Position numbers and translations under genes: made by a program | Notes under the pieces: model-generated | What the model was told of the DNA's origin: nothing | The model's database searches: none | What the model saw: the letters and a program-made list of their open reading frames with translations, nothing else | Assembly: GCA_965213595.1 (NCBI GenBank) | Contig: CBDBZO010000006.1 | Span: forward strand, 1,550,001 to 1,614,000 | Direction: 5' to 3' | From: JBCCFC01 sp965213595 | GTDB taxonomy: Bacteria; Chloroflexota; Anaerolineae; Caldilineales; Caldilineaceae | Length of the DNA stretch: 64,000 bases | In this document: one piece after another, positions 36,252-44,062 of the stretch | Layout: each line of letters opens with the position of its first letter | Numbering within the stretch: the first letter of the stretch is position 1

Positions 36252-36498
36252 AACCTGAGGGCACTTAACTCACTAGTATGCGGGCTCTTGGCCCTTAATT
36301 CTCTTCGTCATCTCAGGCTGGGGCTTCTGCCCCACTTGGACCTGTCTCAATCCGAACGCTTGTTCTGCTGCGATGTCGGTCTCTTGGGCGTCTCGTCCCG
36401 CTCGCGCTTTATTCTACCAAATGGAGGCAAGGACGGCGACCTATCTCAGAATCGGGCTTTTCGCCACTTGTGCGACGTCAGTCTCTCGTCCTTGCCCC
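36252..36498 (-). ncRNA. bridge RNA of the IS110 element (target- and donor-binding loops)
   Basis: Target loop: stem 36487-36496/36426-36435 (GGCAAGGACG/CGTCCTTGCC) encloses 51 nt. In it, GTCGCAC (36476-36470) matches 6 of 7 nt left of the target core (GACGCAC), and TTCTGAG (36451-36445) is the complement of CTCAGAA, core plus right target. Donor loop: stem 36312-36319/36252-36259 encloses 52 nt. AGAGAAT (36304-36298) equals the last 7 nt of the right end (35165-35159), and ATACTAG (36279-36273) complements CTAGTAT, core plus left end (36514-36508). Both pairs are separated by 18 nt containing a similar GGCnAAnAGCCC hairpin. The 3' end is uncertain. Confidence 0.85.
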
Positions 36499-36504
36499 CT
36501 TCTC

Positions 36505-36510
36505 ATGATA
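36505..36510 (-). promoter_or_regulatory. -10 half of a promoter formed only when the IS110 ends are joined
   Basis: TATCAT (36505-36510, minus strand) lies at the left end. TTGACT (35172-35177, minus strand) lies at the right end. In the excised circle they would be spaced by exactly 17 bp (13 of right end, core CT, AG), and the start site would be near 36498, just before the first bridge-RNA stem. Confidence 0.8.
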
Positions 36511-36600
36511 CTAGGTGCGTCGCACATCCAACATGGCTTATCCCGGTATAGTTAATTTCCTGGAATTGCCTTACCCAAGATAGGAGGTTGGCTCCCGCGA

Positions 36601-36807
36601 TCACGTGCGGGTGGAGGCATCCAGAATCGTGACGCCTACCAGTTCGTCCTGACGGTAGCGCAGCAGCAAGCCGTCGTCGGTTGCGACTGTATTGATGGCC
36701 TGCTGGGGACGCTGGAAGCTGATGTAAAGCACATCGGCTTTGTTGTCGTAATCGACAGAGAAGCGCTTGAATGCTTTGCAGAAAGAGAATTTGTATCGAA
36801 TGAAAGT
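36601..36807 (-). pseudogene. remnant or frameshifted DUF2283 protein
   Basis: On the minus strand the frame ending at the TGA at 36601 reads FSVDYDNKADVLYISFQRPQ, then TDDGLLLRYRQDELVGVTIL and DAS. This is the DUF2283 pattern (short proteins with D-x-LYI and a LVGVTILDAS end). A stop at 36808-36810 precedes any ATG in this frame, while an ATG in another frame begins MNKLSFDTNS just upstream. One indel would join them, so it is probably a broken gene. The rest of the 36571-36949 gap contains only a GTGAC-family repeat. Confidence 0.6.
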
Positions 36808-36881
36808 TTATTCATCGGTTTGGTGCAGAACAATTACATCAAGCGGGCCGTAGAAACTGACGTTGCTCCATCGACCTGCCA

Positions 36882-36942
36882 GTGACAATCACGGCCCGGA
36901 CGCGATTCCTCGAGCCAGCTATCGGTGGACCGTGACGGTCAC
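36882..36942. repeat. inverted repeat, GTGACNNTCACGG family, copy 3
   Basis: GTGACAATCACGGCCC is mirrored by GGACCGTGACGGTCAC. It lies just after the 3' end of the SDR gene on the minus strand. Copies 1 and 2 are beside the IS4 element at ~14.7-14.9 kb. Confidence 0.8.
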
Positions 36943-36949
36943 GGCTAGG

Positions 36950-37741
36950 CTACGGCAATCCCGCCAAGAAGCCGCCATCGACCGGCAGCGCGACACCGCT
37001 GATAAAGGCGGCCTGCTGGCTGCACAAAAAGGCGACCGCGGCGCCAAACTCCATTGGCTCGCCAATCCGGCCCATGGGGACGCTGGCGGCGCGGCGCTTG
37101 AACGCCTCGTCCACGGGAATCTTTTCCCGTTCCGCTTCCTGCTCGGCCAGCTCCGTGACGCGGTCCGTGCGGGTGACGCCAGGGCAGACGGCGTTGACGG
37201 TGACGCCCGTTTCAGCAATTTCGCGGCTCAGCGTTTTGACGACGCCGTGGACGCCCGCCCGCGTGGCGTTGCTGAGCACCAGCCCCTCCAGCGGCTGCTT
37301 GGCGCTGATGCTGGTGACGGCGATCAGGCGGCCCTGGTCGCTCTGCTGGACGTGGGGCAGGGCGGCGCGAAACATGCGCACGGTGGAGAGCATGTTCTGC
37401 TGGGTCGCCAGCATCCACTGCTCGTCCGTCATGTTCGCAAAGTTGCCGCTGGGCGGGCCACCCGCGTTGGCGACGACAATGTCGAGCTGCCCAAAGTGCG
37501 CCGCCGTTTGCTCGACAAACTCGGCGGGCGCTTCCGGCTCGCTCATGTCCAGCGCAATAGCCAGCACCTTGATGCCCGTCTCCTCGTGGATGGCGCGAGC
37601 CGCCGCGTTGAGCTTGTCCTCGCCGCGCGAACAGATGGCGACGCGACAGCCCTCCTGGGCTAGCGTCAACGCCGTGGCGTAGCCCAGCCCTGCGCTGGAA
37701 GCGGCCACGGCGGCCACGCGGTTGTCGAGGTGAAGATTCAT
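36950..37741 (-). CDS. divergent SDR family protein lacking the catalytic YxxxK
   Basis: The 263-residue product starts at the ATG at 37741. The Rossmann region VAAVAASSAGLGYATALTLA and VVANAGGPPSGNF are present, but the active-site tyrosine region reads LVLSNATRAGVHGVVKTL, so the usual Tyr is absent. The C-terminus VNAVCPGVTRTDRV and SGVALPVDGGFL is normal. This pattern matches the BKR-like SDR subgroup known to lack the complete tetrad, so catalysis by the standard mechanism is doubtful. It may bind a nucleotide or use another residue. Confidence 0.87.
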   Translation of the reverse strand: MNLHLDNRVAAVAASSAGLGYATALTLAQEGCRVAICSRGEDKLNAAARAIHEETGIKVLAIALDMSEPEAPAEFVEQTAAHFGQLDIVVANAGGPPSGNFANMTDEQWMLATQQNMLSTVRMFRAALPHVQQSDQGRLIAVTSISAKQPLEGLVLSNATRAGVHGVVKTLSREIAETGVTVNAVCPGVTRTDRVTELAEQEAEREKIPVDEAFKRRAASVPMGRIGEPMEFGAAVAFLCSQQAAFISGVALPVDGGFLAGLP

Positions 37742-37828
37742 GGGGAGTCCTTTCGTGGGGAGTAACTGGTCGTGGGAAGTAACTGGAGATTGGTTGGTTG
37801 TAGGGCTCGGCCAATCTCCAATTACCAA

Positions 37829-38862
37829 TAGACATTATATCGATTAGAATTCGATAAAGAGATGAAGCTGAAGGGGGCCATAGGACCAAGGGCGGAAATT
37901 GAGTCGAAAATTATGCAGGCCACAACAGGTTTCAAAGACCGCGTCGCGAAAGCCCGGCTTCCAGTTGCGAATTTTGTCTTTCACAATCCGATAGCGTTTG
38001 ACACCGCCAATGGCATGTTCAATCCGGGTGCGCAACGAGGAAAGCCAGCTGTTCTTGTGCTTGTCAAACTCAGACAGCTCTTGGTTGCGCGGCTTCTTTT
38101 TGGGCTGCAAAATCGTCACCTGCTCCAAGCTGAAGCCCTGAAAGCCGGTATCCTGAGCCAGTCGACTCCCCTGTGGCAGCGTGTAGTCTATTTCCTCCGC
38201 CAGCCGTTTGTCGTGCCGCTTGCCCTCGACCGTGTCGGAGACAAACAGCACTTGCCCTTGCGAGTCGATGACGACATTGTTCTTTACGGCGTGCCGTTTT
38301 TTTTGCCGCTGTAGAAAAAGCGCTGCTTGTCCGGGTCGCTGGGGCGGGGAATCGGGCGCTCCGTTCCGTCATGGAAGTACAGCGTCTCCTCTTCGGCAAA
38401 GGAGACCGCGTCCATCTCGCGGGCAGGCAACGCCTCCGCTTGGGCAAGCGCCTGATTCAGGACGGGGTGCAAGGTGTGAATCCACTGGTTGGCTTTGGGT
38501 TGGCTAAGGTTGAAGAGTGACCCCTGCACCGTTTGCAGATTGTTGCTCTTCAGGTAGTTCAAAATGAAGAACAGTTTCTCTTCTACCGTGGCTAACGGAC
38601 TATTCTGGTAGTCAACATAGCGCCGCTTCCCCCTAGGCTTGCCGTCCAGCTGATGGGTGCGCATCCGCTCATAAAAACAGTCCGCAAAGTGGGGAAGCAA
38701 GGCGTCGAACTCTTCGCGTGTGTAGCCGGTCAAGGCCAGAAAGTCAATTGGCTTTTCAGCATACTTTTGGTAGTGGCTCATTGGGCATCTCCTCTTTTTT
38801 CTGGAATGCCTTCAGTTTACCCGCCCTTCTATTTCTTGTCCATTTAATCGATATAATGTCTA
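37829..38862 (-). mobile_element. IS5-family insertion sequence
   Basis: A perfect 18-bp inverted repeat TAGACATTATATCGATTA bounds the element at 37829-37846 and 38845-38862. The outer TA on each side may be a 2-bp target duplication, as in the IS427 group. It sits next to an inverted repeat (GGAGATTGG/CCAATCTCC, 37786-37818) and ends 10 bp from the GH3 stop codon. Confidence 0.9.
37844..38781 (-). CDS. IS5-family transposase made from two frames (A8 slippery site)
   Basis: The first frame (38781 to 38284) covers the N-terminal helical domain and the first catalytic Asp in YFHDGTERPIP, ending FFYSGKKNGTP. The second frame continues with KKKRHAVKNNVVID, then VEGKRHDKRLAEE, AQDTGFQGF (second Asp) and RIEHAIGGVKRYRIV (Glu), to the stop at 37844, which lies within the terminal repeat. 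The frames join by -1 slippage on eight consecutive A (minus strand, 38304-38297), a classic slippery run. The fused product resembles DDE_Tnp_4 transposases. The element looks intact, so programmed frameshifting is likely. Confidence 0.85.
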
Positions 38863-38872
38863 ATCTCTAACC

Positions 38873-40114
38873 TTATGCAATCAGCCGCTGCTTCGCTTGG
38901 TGAATCCGCAAATACGACTCGTGAATGCGCGATTCGGCAATGCGACCGGATTCGACGAGCGACTTGATCAGCCCGACGGTGTAGGCGGCGATGCCCTGGT
39001 CGCGGTGGTTGTGGTTGGAGATGGCGATCACGTCCGCACCGGCGAGAATGGTGAGGCGCACGGCCTCGTCGTAGCTGTACTGATTGCGAATCGCGCCCAT
39101 CTGCATGTCGTCGGTGATCACCATGCGCCAGTGGCCGAGCTGGGCGCGCAGGATGTTGGTGAGAACGTTGTGCGAGAGCGTGGCGGGCAGATAGGGATCC
39201 AGCGCGCTGTTGAAAACGTGGGCGGACATCACCGCATCGGCCAGGCCGCTGTCGATCAGCTGCTTGTAGGGCGCAAGCTCCACGTCGCTCCACGTGTCGC
39301 TCACATCCACAAAGCCGAGGTGGGAATCCTTGGCGGCGCTGCCGTGGCCGGGGAAGTGCTTGAGCGAACAGAGCAGGTTGTGCTCGTGGTGGGCCCGGAT
39401 GAAAGCGCTGGCGTGGCGCACCACCACCTCTGGATCGGGCGAAAAGGAGCGCCCGTGCGCGCCAATCGCCGGGCTGCTCGCGTTGACGTCGAGATCGACG
39501 ACGGGCGCGAGATTGAGGTTGAAGCCAAAATTCTGCAGCGCCGTGGCCGTCGTGCGCGCGTGCTCGTAGGTGCGGTTCACGTCGTCCGCCTGGCCAAAAT
39601 CGCGCGCCGCGGGATCGTCCCCGATGCCAAAGCGCTCGTCCAGGCGGCTCGTCGCGCCCCCCTCCTGGTCGATGGCAATGAAAAGCGGCGCGCCGTGCGT
39701 CTCGCGCGAGGCCGTCTGCAGCGAGCCGTTAAGCGCGCTCAGCTGCTCCGGCGTCTTCACGTTGTGGCGGAACAGCACGACGCCCCCCACGTTGAAGTCG
39801 CGCACGCTGCGCATGATGATGCTGTCGTCTGCCGCAGTTGTGCCGTGAAAGCCGAGCAGCATCATCTGCCCGATCTTGAAGTCCAGCGAGGCGTCGTCCG
39901 GCGTGGGCAGGCTGGGCGCGATCACGCCGCCCTCCACGGGCGGAATCGGCTCCTGGCCGTGGCCGCGGGGCAGACTACTGGCCATAGCAGACGGCACGGC
40001 AGACATCGGCACCATGGCGAGATCGACAGCGGCACAGCCCGCGATCAGCGTGCCAGCCGCCACCTGGGTGGCGTGTCGCAAAAAGGCGCGGCGCGAAAGA
40101 TTGGGTTGGGGCAT
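38873..40114 (-). CDS. glycoside hydrolase family 3 protein, beta-N-acetylhexosaminidase-like, Tat-exported
   Basis: The N-terminus NLSRRAFLRHATQVAAGTL is a twin-arginine signal, followed by IAGC (Cys27), so a lipoprotein is possible. The GH3 barrel shows IGQMMLLGFHG, FIAIDQEGGATSRLD, the LCSLKHFPGHGSAAKDSH loop with the general acid-base His, and MVITDDMQMGAI with the nucleophile Asp. These are NagZ-type features, suggesting release of GlcNAc from muropeptides or chitin fragments outside the cytoplasm. The 413 residues are complete. It is divergent from the SIS-BadF-GH4 gene set, fitting a shared amino-sugar role. Confidence 0.92.
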   Translation of the reverse strand: MPQPNLSRRAFLRHATQVAAGTLIAGCAAVDLAMVPMSAVPSAMASSLPRGHGQEPIPPVEGGVIAPSLPTPDDASLDFKIGQMMLLGFHGTTAADDSIIMRSVRDFNVGGVVLFRHNVKTPEQLSALNGSLQTASRETHGAPLFIAIDQEGGATSRLDERFGIGDDPAARDFGQADDVNRTYEHARTTATALQNFGFNLNLAPVVDLDVNASSPAIGAHGRSFSPDPEVVVRHASAFIRAHHEHNLLCSLKHFPGHGSAAKDSHLGFVDVSDTWSDVELAPYKQLIDSGLADAVMSAHVFNSALDPYLPATLSHNVLTNILRAQLGHWRMVITDDMQMGAIRNQYSYDEAVRLTILAGADVIAISNHNHRDQGIAAYTVGLIKSLVESGRIAESRIHESYLRIHQAKQRLIA

Positions 40115-40237
40115 AAATGATCAGTATGTGGGGCCGGCGTTTTCAGCGGTCTGTCGCACGGTTCGTGGAGGGGCGTGGTCAACATTGGCGAACTTGCAGT
40201 AGAGGCCAGTGCTCGGCGCGGTTGGTCTGGTGACGGC

Positions 40238-40267
40238 ATTGTACTACCAATTGCGGGTGCGGGCCAA
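40238..40267 (-). promoter_or_regulatory. possible promoter of the GH3 gene
   Basis: TTGGCC (40262-40267) and TACAAT (40238-40243) on the minus strand have 18-bp spacing, ~125 bp before the start codon. The -35 match is moderate. Confidence 0.5.
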
Positions 40268-40347
40268 CTTGCATTTGAACTGCAATCGCCGTGGATCCGC
40301 CACTCTTTTGTCGCAGGCGGCAGGTTGAATGGGGGCGCACCCCACTG

Positions 40348-40376
40348 TTGACAGCGCGACGCGGCTTCCTTATACT
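40348..40376 (+). promoter_or_regulatory. sigma70 promoter of the SIS-BadF-GH4 gene set
   Basis: TTGACA (40348-40353), a 17-bp spacer and TATACT (40371-40376) lie ~47 bp before the GTG start of the SIS gene. Confidence 0.87.
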
Positions 40377-40423
40377 AACGGCAACAGTTCACAACCAGCG
40401 CCCCAATTCAGAAGACACCCGTT

Positions 40424-41461
40424 GTGCCAACTCCCTTCTTCCGCGATATTCTCCAGCAGCCCGCCGAGCTGCGCCGGCTTGCCCTCTGGTACGGCTCGGC
40501 AGAAGGCGCAGCCCAGCTCGCGCGCCTGCCGCAGCGACCCGCCCCCCTGCTGACCGGCATGGGTGCGTCGTTCCATGCGGCGCTGGTGGCCGCTGCCCAC
40601 TTTCAGCGCTACCGCTTACCCGCCCAAGCCGTCGAAGCCACGGAATTACTTTTTCACGGCGATGGCTTTCTGGCAACGAGCGACGCCTTTGTCTTCGTCT
40701 CGCAGTCTGGCGAGAGCGCCGAAGTTGCGCCCGTGGCTGACCGGCTGCCCGCCGCGGCCACCCTGCTGGGCGTGACCAACAGCCCCGAAAGCACGCTCGC
40801 CCGCCGCGCCGACCTGGTCTTGCCGCTCGTCGCGGAGAAAGAGCAGGCGCTGGTCGCCAGCCGCACCCACGTCAATTCCCTGGCCGCGCTCTGGCTGCTG
40901 GTGCGCCGCTGGGCCGGGGTCGGCGCGCGGGCGGACGTTGACGCCGTCGCGAGCGTGGCCGACGAGGTGGAACAACTGCTGAGCGAGGCAGATGCTATGC
41001 TTGAGCATTGGTTTGCCGAGCTGGACAAAATTGAAACGCTGCTCTTCGTCGGCCATGGCCCCGGTGCGGCGACGGCGCGCCACGCGGCGATGATGCTGGG
41101 CGAATGGGCCAAGACGCCTGCGTTGAGCATGAGCGCCGGGGCCTTTCGCCACGGCCCTATCGAATTTGCGCGCCCCGGCCTGGGCGTGGTGATTTTCTCC
41201 GCGCCGGGCAAGGTACACGAATCGGTGGCGACACTGGTGGCGGAGCTGGACGGCTATGGGGTTTCAACAGTGGTTGTCGAGCAGGGGCGAACGTTTACCT
41301 CGCCGGCGGAGTTTGCTGCCGCTGCGCCAGGCGATCTCGATCCCTTTCTCGCGCCCATTTTGGATACCGTTGTCGCCCAGCTTTTTTGCGAAGCCTTCGC
41401 CCGACGCCGCGGCATCGACCCGGCCTTTCGCCATATTGAAAAGGTCATCACGCAAATTTGA
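40424..41461 (+). CDS. SIS domain protein (GlmS C-terminal-like sugar isomerase/deaminase)
   Basis: The 345-residue protein starts at the GTG at 40424. It has two SIS domains: the first with LLTGMGASFHAALVAA and VFVSQSGESAEVAP, the second with LLFVGHGPGAATARHAAMMLG and AGAFRHGPIEFA. This is the layout of the isomerase half of glucosamine-6-phosphate synthase and of AgaS/FrlB-like deaminases. It lacks the glutaminase domain and so probably converts an amino-sugar phosphate. The kinase and GH4 genes follow in the same direction. A ribosome site is not obvious. Confidence 0.85.
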   Translation: MPTPFFRDILQQPAELRRLALWYGSAEGAAQLARLPQRPAPLLTGMGASFHAALVAAAHFQRYRLPAQAVEATELLFHGDGFLATSDAFVFVSQSGESAEVAPVADRLPAAATLLGVTNSPESTLARRADLVLPLVAEKEQALVASRTHVNSLAALWLLVRRWAGVGARADVDAVASVADEVEQLLSEADAMLEHWFAELDKIETLLFVGHGPGAATARHAAMMLGEWAKTPALSMSAGAFRHGPIEFARPGLGVVIFSAPGKVHESVATLVAELDGYGVSTVVVEQGRTFTSPAEFAAAAPGDLDPFLAPILDTVVAQLFCEAFARRRGIDPAFRHIEKVITQI

Positions 41462-41475
41462 AGTCGCGGCGGTAA

Positions 41476-41541
41476 GCGTCCCCGGCACGCGCCAGACTCA
41501 GCAGAGTAGACAAAGTAGCGTGCGGCACGTACCGGGGACGC
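41476..41541. repeat. inverted repeat, GCGTCCCCGGCACGCGCC family, copy 2
   Basis: GCGTCCCCGGCACGCGCC (41476-41493) is mirrored by GGCACGTACCGGGGACGC (41524-41541). It lies between the SIS and kinase genes, where it could attenuate transcription. Confidence 0.85.
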
Positions 41542-41570
41542 GATTAACTCCATCCACGAACCACTTCCAC

Positions 41571-42581
41571 ATGTCCCTTCTCCTCGGCCTCGACCAGGGC
41601 GGCAGCAAAACGTGGGCCGCCATTAGCGACGCCGCCGGTCGACTGCTGGGCGTGGGTCGCGCGGCGGGTGGCTACCCCACGCGCCGACCGGACGAGGCGA
41701 TGAGGTACATTGGCGAAGCCGTGCAGGCGGCGCTCGCAAACGCCAATCTACCCAACCAGCCCGTCGATCTGCTCTACGCCGGCCTCACCAGCGCCGATTG
41801 GCCGGACGAGTACGACTTTTTGCAGCGCAGGGTGGAAGCGCTGGAGCTGGCGCGGCAGGTACGCGTGGTCAACGACACAATCGTCGCCCTGCGTGGCGGG
41901 ACATCCCACGCCTACGGCGCAATTGTGACGGCGGGCACGGGCAGCAACTGCGCCATCCGCTCGCCCGCGGGCGAGGAGTACCTCTACCACTACTACGTCG
42001 AGGACGACTTGCAGGGCGGCGTGGCGCTGGGGCGGCGGGCGCTGCGCGCCGTCTACCGCGCCGAAACGGGCCGCGAATCCACCACGCGTTTAACGTGCTC
42101 CGTGCTGCGTCAGCTAAATTTTGCCTCGGTGGACGATTTGCTGCGTGCGGATTGTGAACATCACTTTGCGGATGAAATGGTGAAGACGTTGGCCCCGCTT
42201 GTCTTCCAGGCCGCCCGCGCGGGCGATGAGGTTGCCGCGAGCATTCTCGCCGCATTCGGCCAGGGCTTGGCCGAACTGGTGACGGCGGGCTTGCAGCGCT
42301 TCGAGATGACAAAGCTGCCCGTGGAGGTTGTGCTGTCCGGCAGCGTCTTTAAAGGCGAGGGCGGGCTGCTGCAAAGCGTGATGCGCGACGAGATTGAGCG
42401 GGTCGCCCCGCTGTCGCGGTTGGTTGATGCGCGCTACGAGCCGGTGGTCGGCGCGCTGCTGCTGGCGATGGAGGCAGCGGAGGTGGCGGTGGACGGAGAG
42501 GTCGCGGCCAATATCGAACGCGGCAGTCAACGATATGGACTGATTCGGCAGGGCGATGGGAAGCTGAGCTCTTTGCCGTGA
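41571..42581 (+). CDS. BadF/BadG/BcrA/BcrD-type ATPase, probable amino-sugar kinase
   Basis: From the ATG at 41571 the 336-residue protein shows the phosphate-1 loop LLGLDQGGSKTWAA, LLYAGLTSADWP, VVNDTIVALRGG, the ATP loop IVTAGTGSNCAI and VVLSGSVFKGEGG. It is a second BadF-family sugar kinase in the window, distinct from that at 3783-4787. Between an SIS isomerase and a GH4 glycosidase it most likely phosphorylates GlcNAc or a related sugar in the cytoplasm. The first loop has DQGG instead of the DGGG of the other copy, so specificity may differ. Confidence 0.86.
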   Translation: MSLLLGLDQGGSKTWAAISDAAGRLLGVGRAAGGYPTRRPDEAMRYIGEAVQAALANANLPNQPVDLLYAGLTSADWPDEYDFLQRRVEALELARQVRVVNDTIVALRGGTSHAYGAIVTAGTGSNCAIRSPAGEEYLYHYYVEDDLQGGVALGRRALRAVYRAETGRESTTRLTCSVLRQLNFASVDDLLRADCEHHFADEMVKTLAPLVFQAARAGDEVAASILAAFGQGLAELVTAGLQRFEMTKLPVEVVLSGSVFKGEGGLLQSVMRDEIERVAPLSRLVDARYEPVVGALLLAMEAAEVAVDGEVAANIERGSQRYGLIRQGDGKLSSLP

Positions 42582-42596
42582 AGTGTACCAACCGGA

Positions 42597-42650
42597 TGAT
42601 GCGTGATGCGTGGTGCGTGTACCAGTAGACACACCACGCATCACGCATCA
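42597..42650. repeat. intergenic hairpin (TGATGCGTG-type arms)
   Basis: TGATGCGTGATGCGTGGTGC (from 42597) is mirrored by CACCACGCATCACGCATCA (to 42650) around ~8 nt. It lies between the kinase and GH4 genes, ~50 bp before the GH4 start. Confidence 0.85.
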
Positions 42651-42698
42651 ATTAAAAACCGGTACAGCCCGGACGAGAATTTCAACAGGAACATTTAC

Positions 42699-44012
42699 AT
42701 GGCAGCCATCAAGCTAGTCTACATCGGCGGCGGGGCGACGCGCGGGCCCGGTACGATTGCCTCGTTTGTCCAGCACGCCGCCCAATTTGCGGGCAGCGAA
42801 ATCGTGCTGGTCGACATCGACGAGCGGGCGCTCGATCTGGTGCACCGGCTGGGCCAGCGGCTGATCAAGGCGGCGGGCGCCGACCTGCGGCTGCGCGCCA
42901 CCACAGATCGACGCGCCGCGCTAGTCGACGCCGACGCGGTGCTCACCTCGTTTCGGCCCGGCGGCTTTGCGGCGCGGCGGCTGGACGAGCGTATTCCGCT
43001 GCGCCACGGCGTGATCGGGCAGGAGACGCAGGGGCCGGGCGGCTTCTTTATGGCGCTGCGGGCGATTGCGGTGGTGCGGGAAATTGTGGCCGAGATGGAG
43101 CGGCTTTGCCCCAGCGCGTGGCTCCTCAACTACACCAACCCCATCAACATCGTCAGCGAGGCCGTGACCCGCTTTAGCGATGTGCGCACCGTGAGCCTGT
43201 GCGAGGGGCCGATTGTCTTTCCACGCGAAATTGCCGCGGCCGCCCGGCTCGATCCCACAAAGGTCGACGCCGTGATGATCGGCCTCAACCACGCCTGCTG
43301 GAGCACGCGCCACCTCTACCGCGATTCGGACGGGGACGGGCAGGACATGATTGCGATTCTGCAAGAGCGCTACGACAGCGTGATGGCCGATCCGGACGTA
43401 TCGCGCTCGCTCAAGCGGCGCGTCGAGTTGGCCTGCACGATGGGCCACCTACCTGCCCACTATTTTCAATACTACTACTACAAAGATGAAGTGCTGGCCG
43501 AGCTGCGGGCCGATGACCGCACGCGCGCCGAGGTCATCCTCGATCAAGTGCCGACCTATTTGGCGCACTACGCAGAGCAGGCCGAGGCCGACCAGCCCAC
43601 GCTCGATCCGGCCCGCTCGCGCGGCGGGCTAATGGAGCTGGAGCTGGCCGTGGAGGTACTGGACGCCATTGTCAACGACCGTGGGCTGCTCTTTCCCTGC
43701 AACGTGCCCAACCGCGGCGCCATCGAAAATTTTGTGGATGAGCGCGTGGTGGAAGTGCCCTGTCTGGTGGATCGCCACGGGGCACAGCCGCTGGCGTCCG
43801 GGCGCGTGCCCGCTGTGGGCGCGGGGCTGGTCGAGATGCTGGGGCACTACCAGGCGCTGGCGGCGGAGGCGGCTTGGCGCGGCAGTCGGATCGACGGCGT
43901 GCGCGCGCTGGCGAGCCATCCGCTGGTCATGGATTGGCCGCTGGCCGAAACGCTCTACGATGAGCTGGCGGCGGCTCACCAAAGCTATTTGCCGGAGCGT
44001 CTGCGCTCTTAA
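42699..44012 (+). CDS. glycoside hydrolase family 4 (6-phospho-glycosidase-like)
   Basis: The 437-residue protein starts at the ATG at 42699. GH4 enzymes use NAD+ and Mn2+ in a redox elimination mechanism. The NAD motif is VYIGGGATRGPGTIASF. Further landmarks are GQETQGPGGFF, LLNYTNPINIVSEA, SLCEGPIVF and GLNHACWSTRHLY, where the metal-binding residues lie. The catalytic tyrosine region near YYYYKDEVL is present. It probably cleaves 6-phospho-beta-glucosides or a phospho-amino-sugar glycoside in the cytoplasm. The upstream kinase and SIS genes support this. Confidence 0.92.
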   Translation: MAAIKLVYIGGGATRGPGTIASFVQHAAQFAGSEIVLVDIDERALDLVHRLGQRLIKAAGADLRLRATTDRRAALVDADAVLTSFRPGGFAARRLDERIPLRHGVIGQETQGPGGFFMALRAIAVVREIVAEMERLCPSAWLLNYTNPINIVSEAVTRFSDVRTVSLCEGPIVFPREIAAAARLDPTKVDAVMIGLNHACWSTRHLYRDSDGDGQDMIAILQERYDSVMADPDVSRSLKRRVELACTMGHLPAHYFQYYYYKDEVLAELRADDRTRAEVILDQVPTYLAHYAEQAEADQPTLDPARSRGGLMELELAVEVLDAIVNDRGLLFPCNVPNRGAIENFVDERVVEVPCLVDRHGAQPLASGRVPAVGAGLVEMLGHYQALAAEAAWRGSRIDGVRALASHPLVMDWPLAETLYDELAAAHQSYLPERLRS

Positions 44013-44062
44013 ACGAGCCTATTTGACCCCAATCAAATAAAGTCAGTAAAATCAGAAAAGAT

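Larger units (their letters stand above)
35159..36512 (-). mobile_element. IS110-family insertion sequence with bridge RNA
   Basis: The boundaries were set by comparison with the empty MITE copy. The empty site reads CACCTCGGAAGG on the element's sense strand; here it is CACCT, the element, then CTCAGAAGG. The core dinucleotide is therefore CT, as in IS621. There are no terminal inverted repeats and no longer duplication. TCATGAGA occurs near both ends. The transposase gene is on the minus strand with a 297-bp non-coding region before it and only 43 bp after it, the IS110-group (not IS1111) layout. Confidence 0.92.
35027..36570. mobile_element. MITE (AGGCTA-TCC ends) interrupted by an IS110 element
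   Basis: The left part 35027-35158 and right part 36513-36570 together match the intact MITE at 61305-61492. Examples are GGCTAATCCAAGACTATAAA at the left end and GGTTAATTTCCTGGAA-type sequence at the right. The flanks are TTA on both sides. Everything between 35159 and 36512 is the IS110 insertion. Confidence 0.88.

Noticed and set aside
35159..36512. IS1111-type classification of the IS110 element
   Set aside because: IS1111 elements carry the long non-coding part after the gene; here it is before the gene (297 bp against 43 bp), and the guide matches are all in that part.
36636..36833. 65-codon minus-strand frame starting MFCTKPMNK
   Set aside because: The conserved DUF2283 residues are read in another frame over the same bases, so this frame is at most the displaced start of a broken gene.
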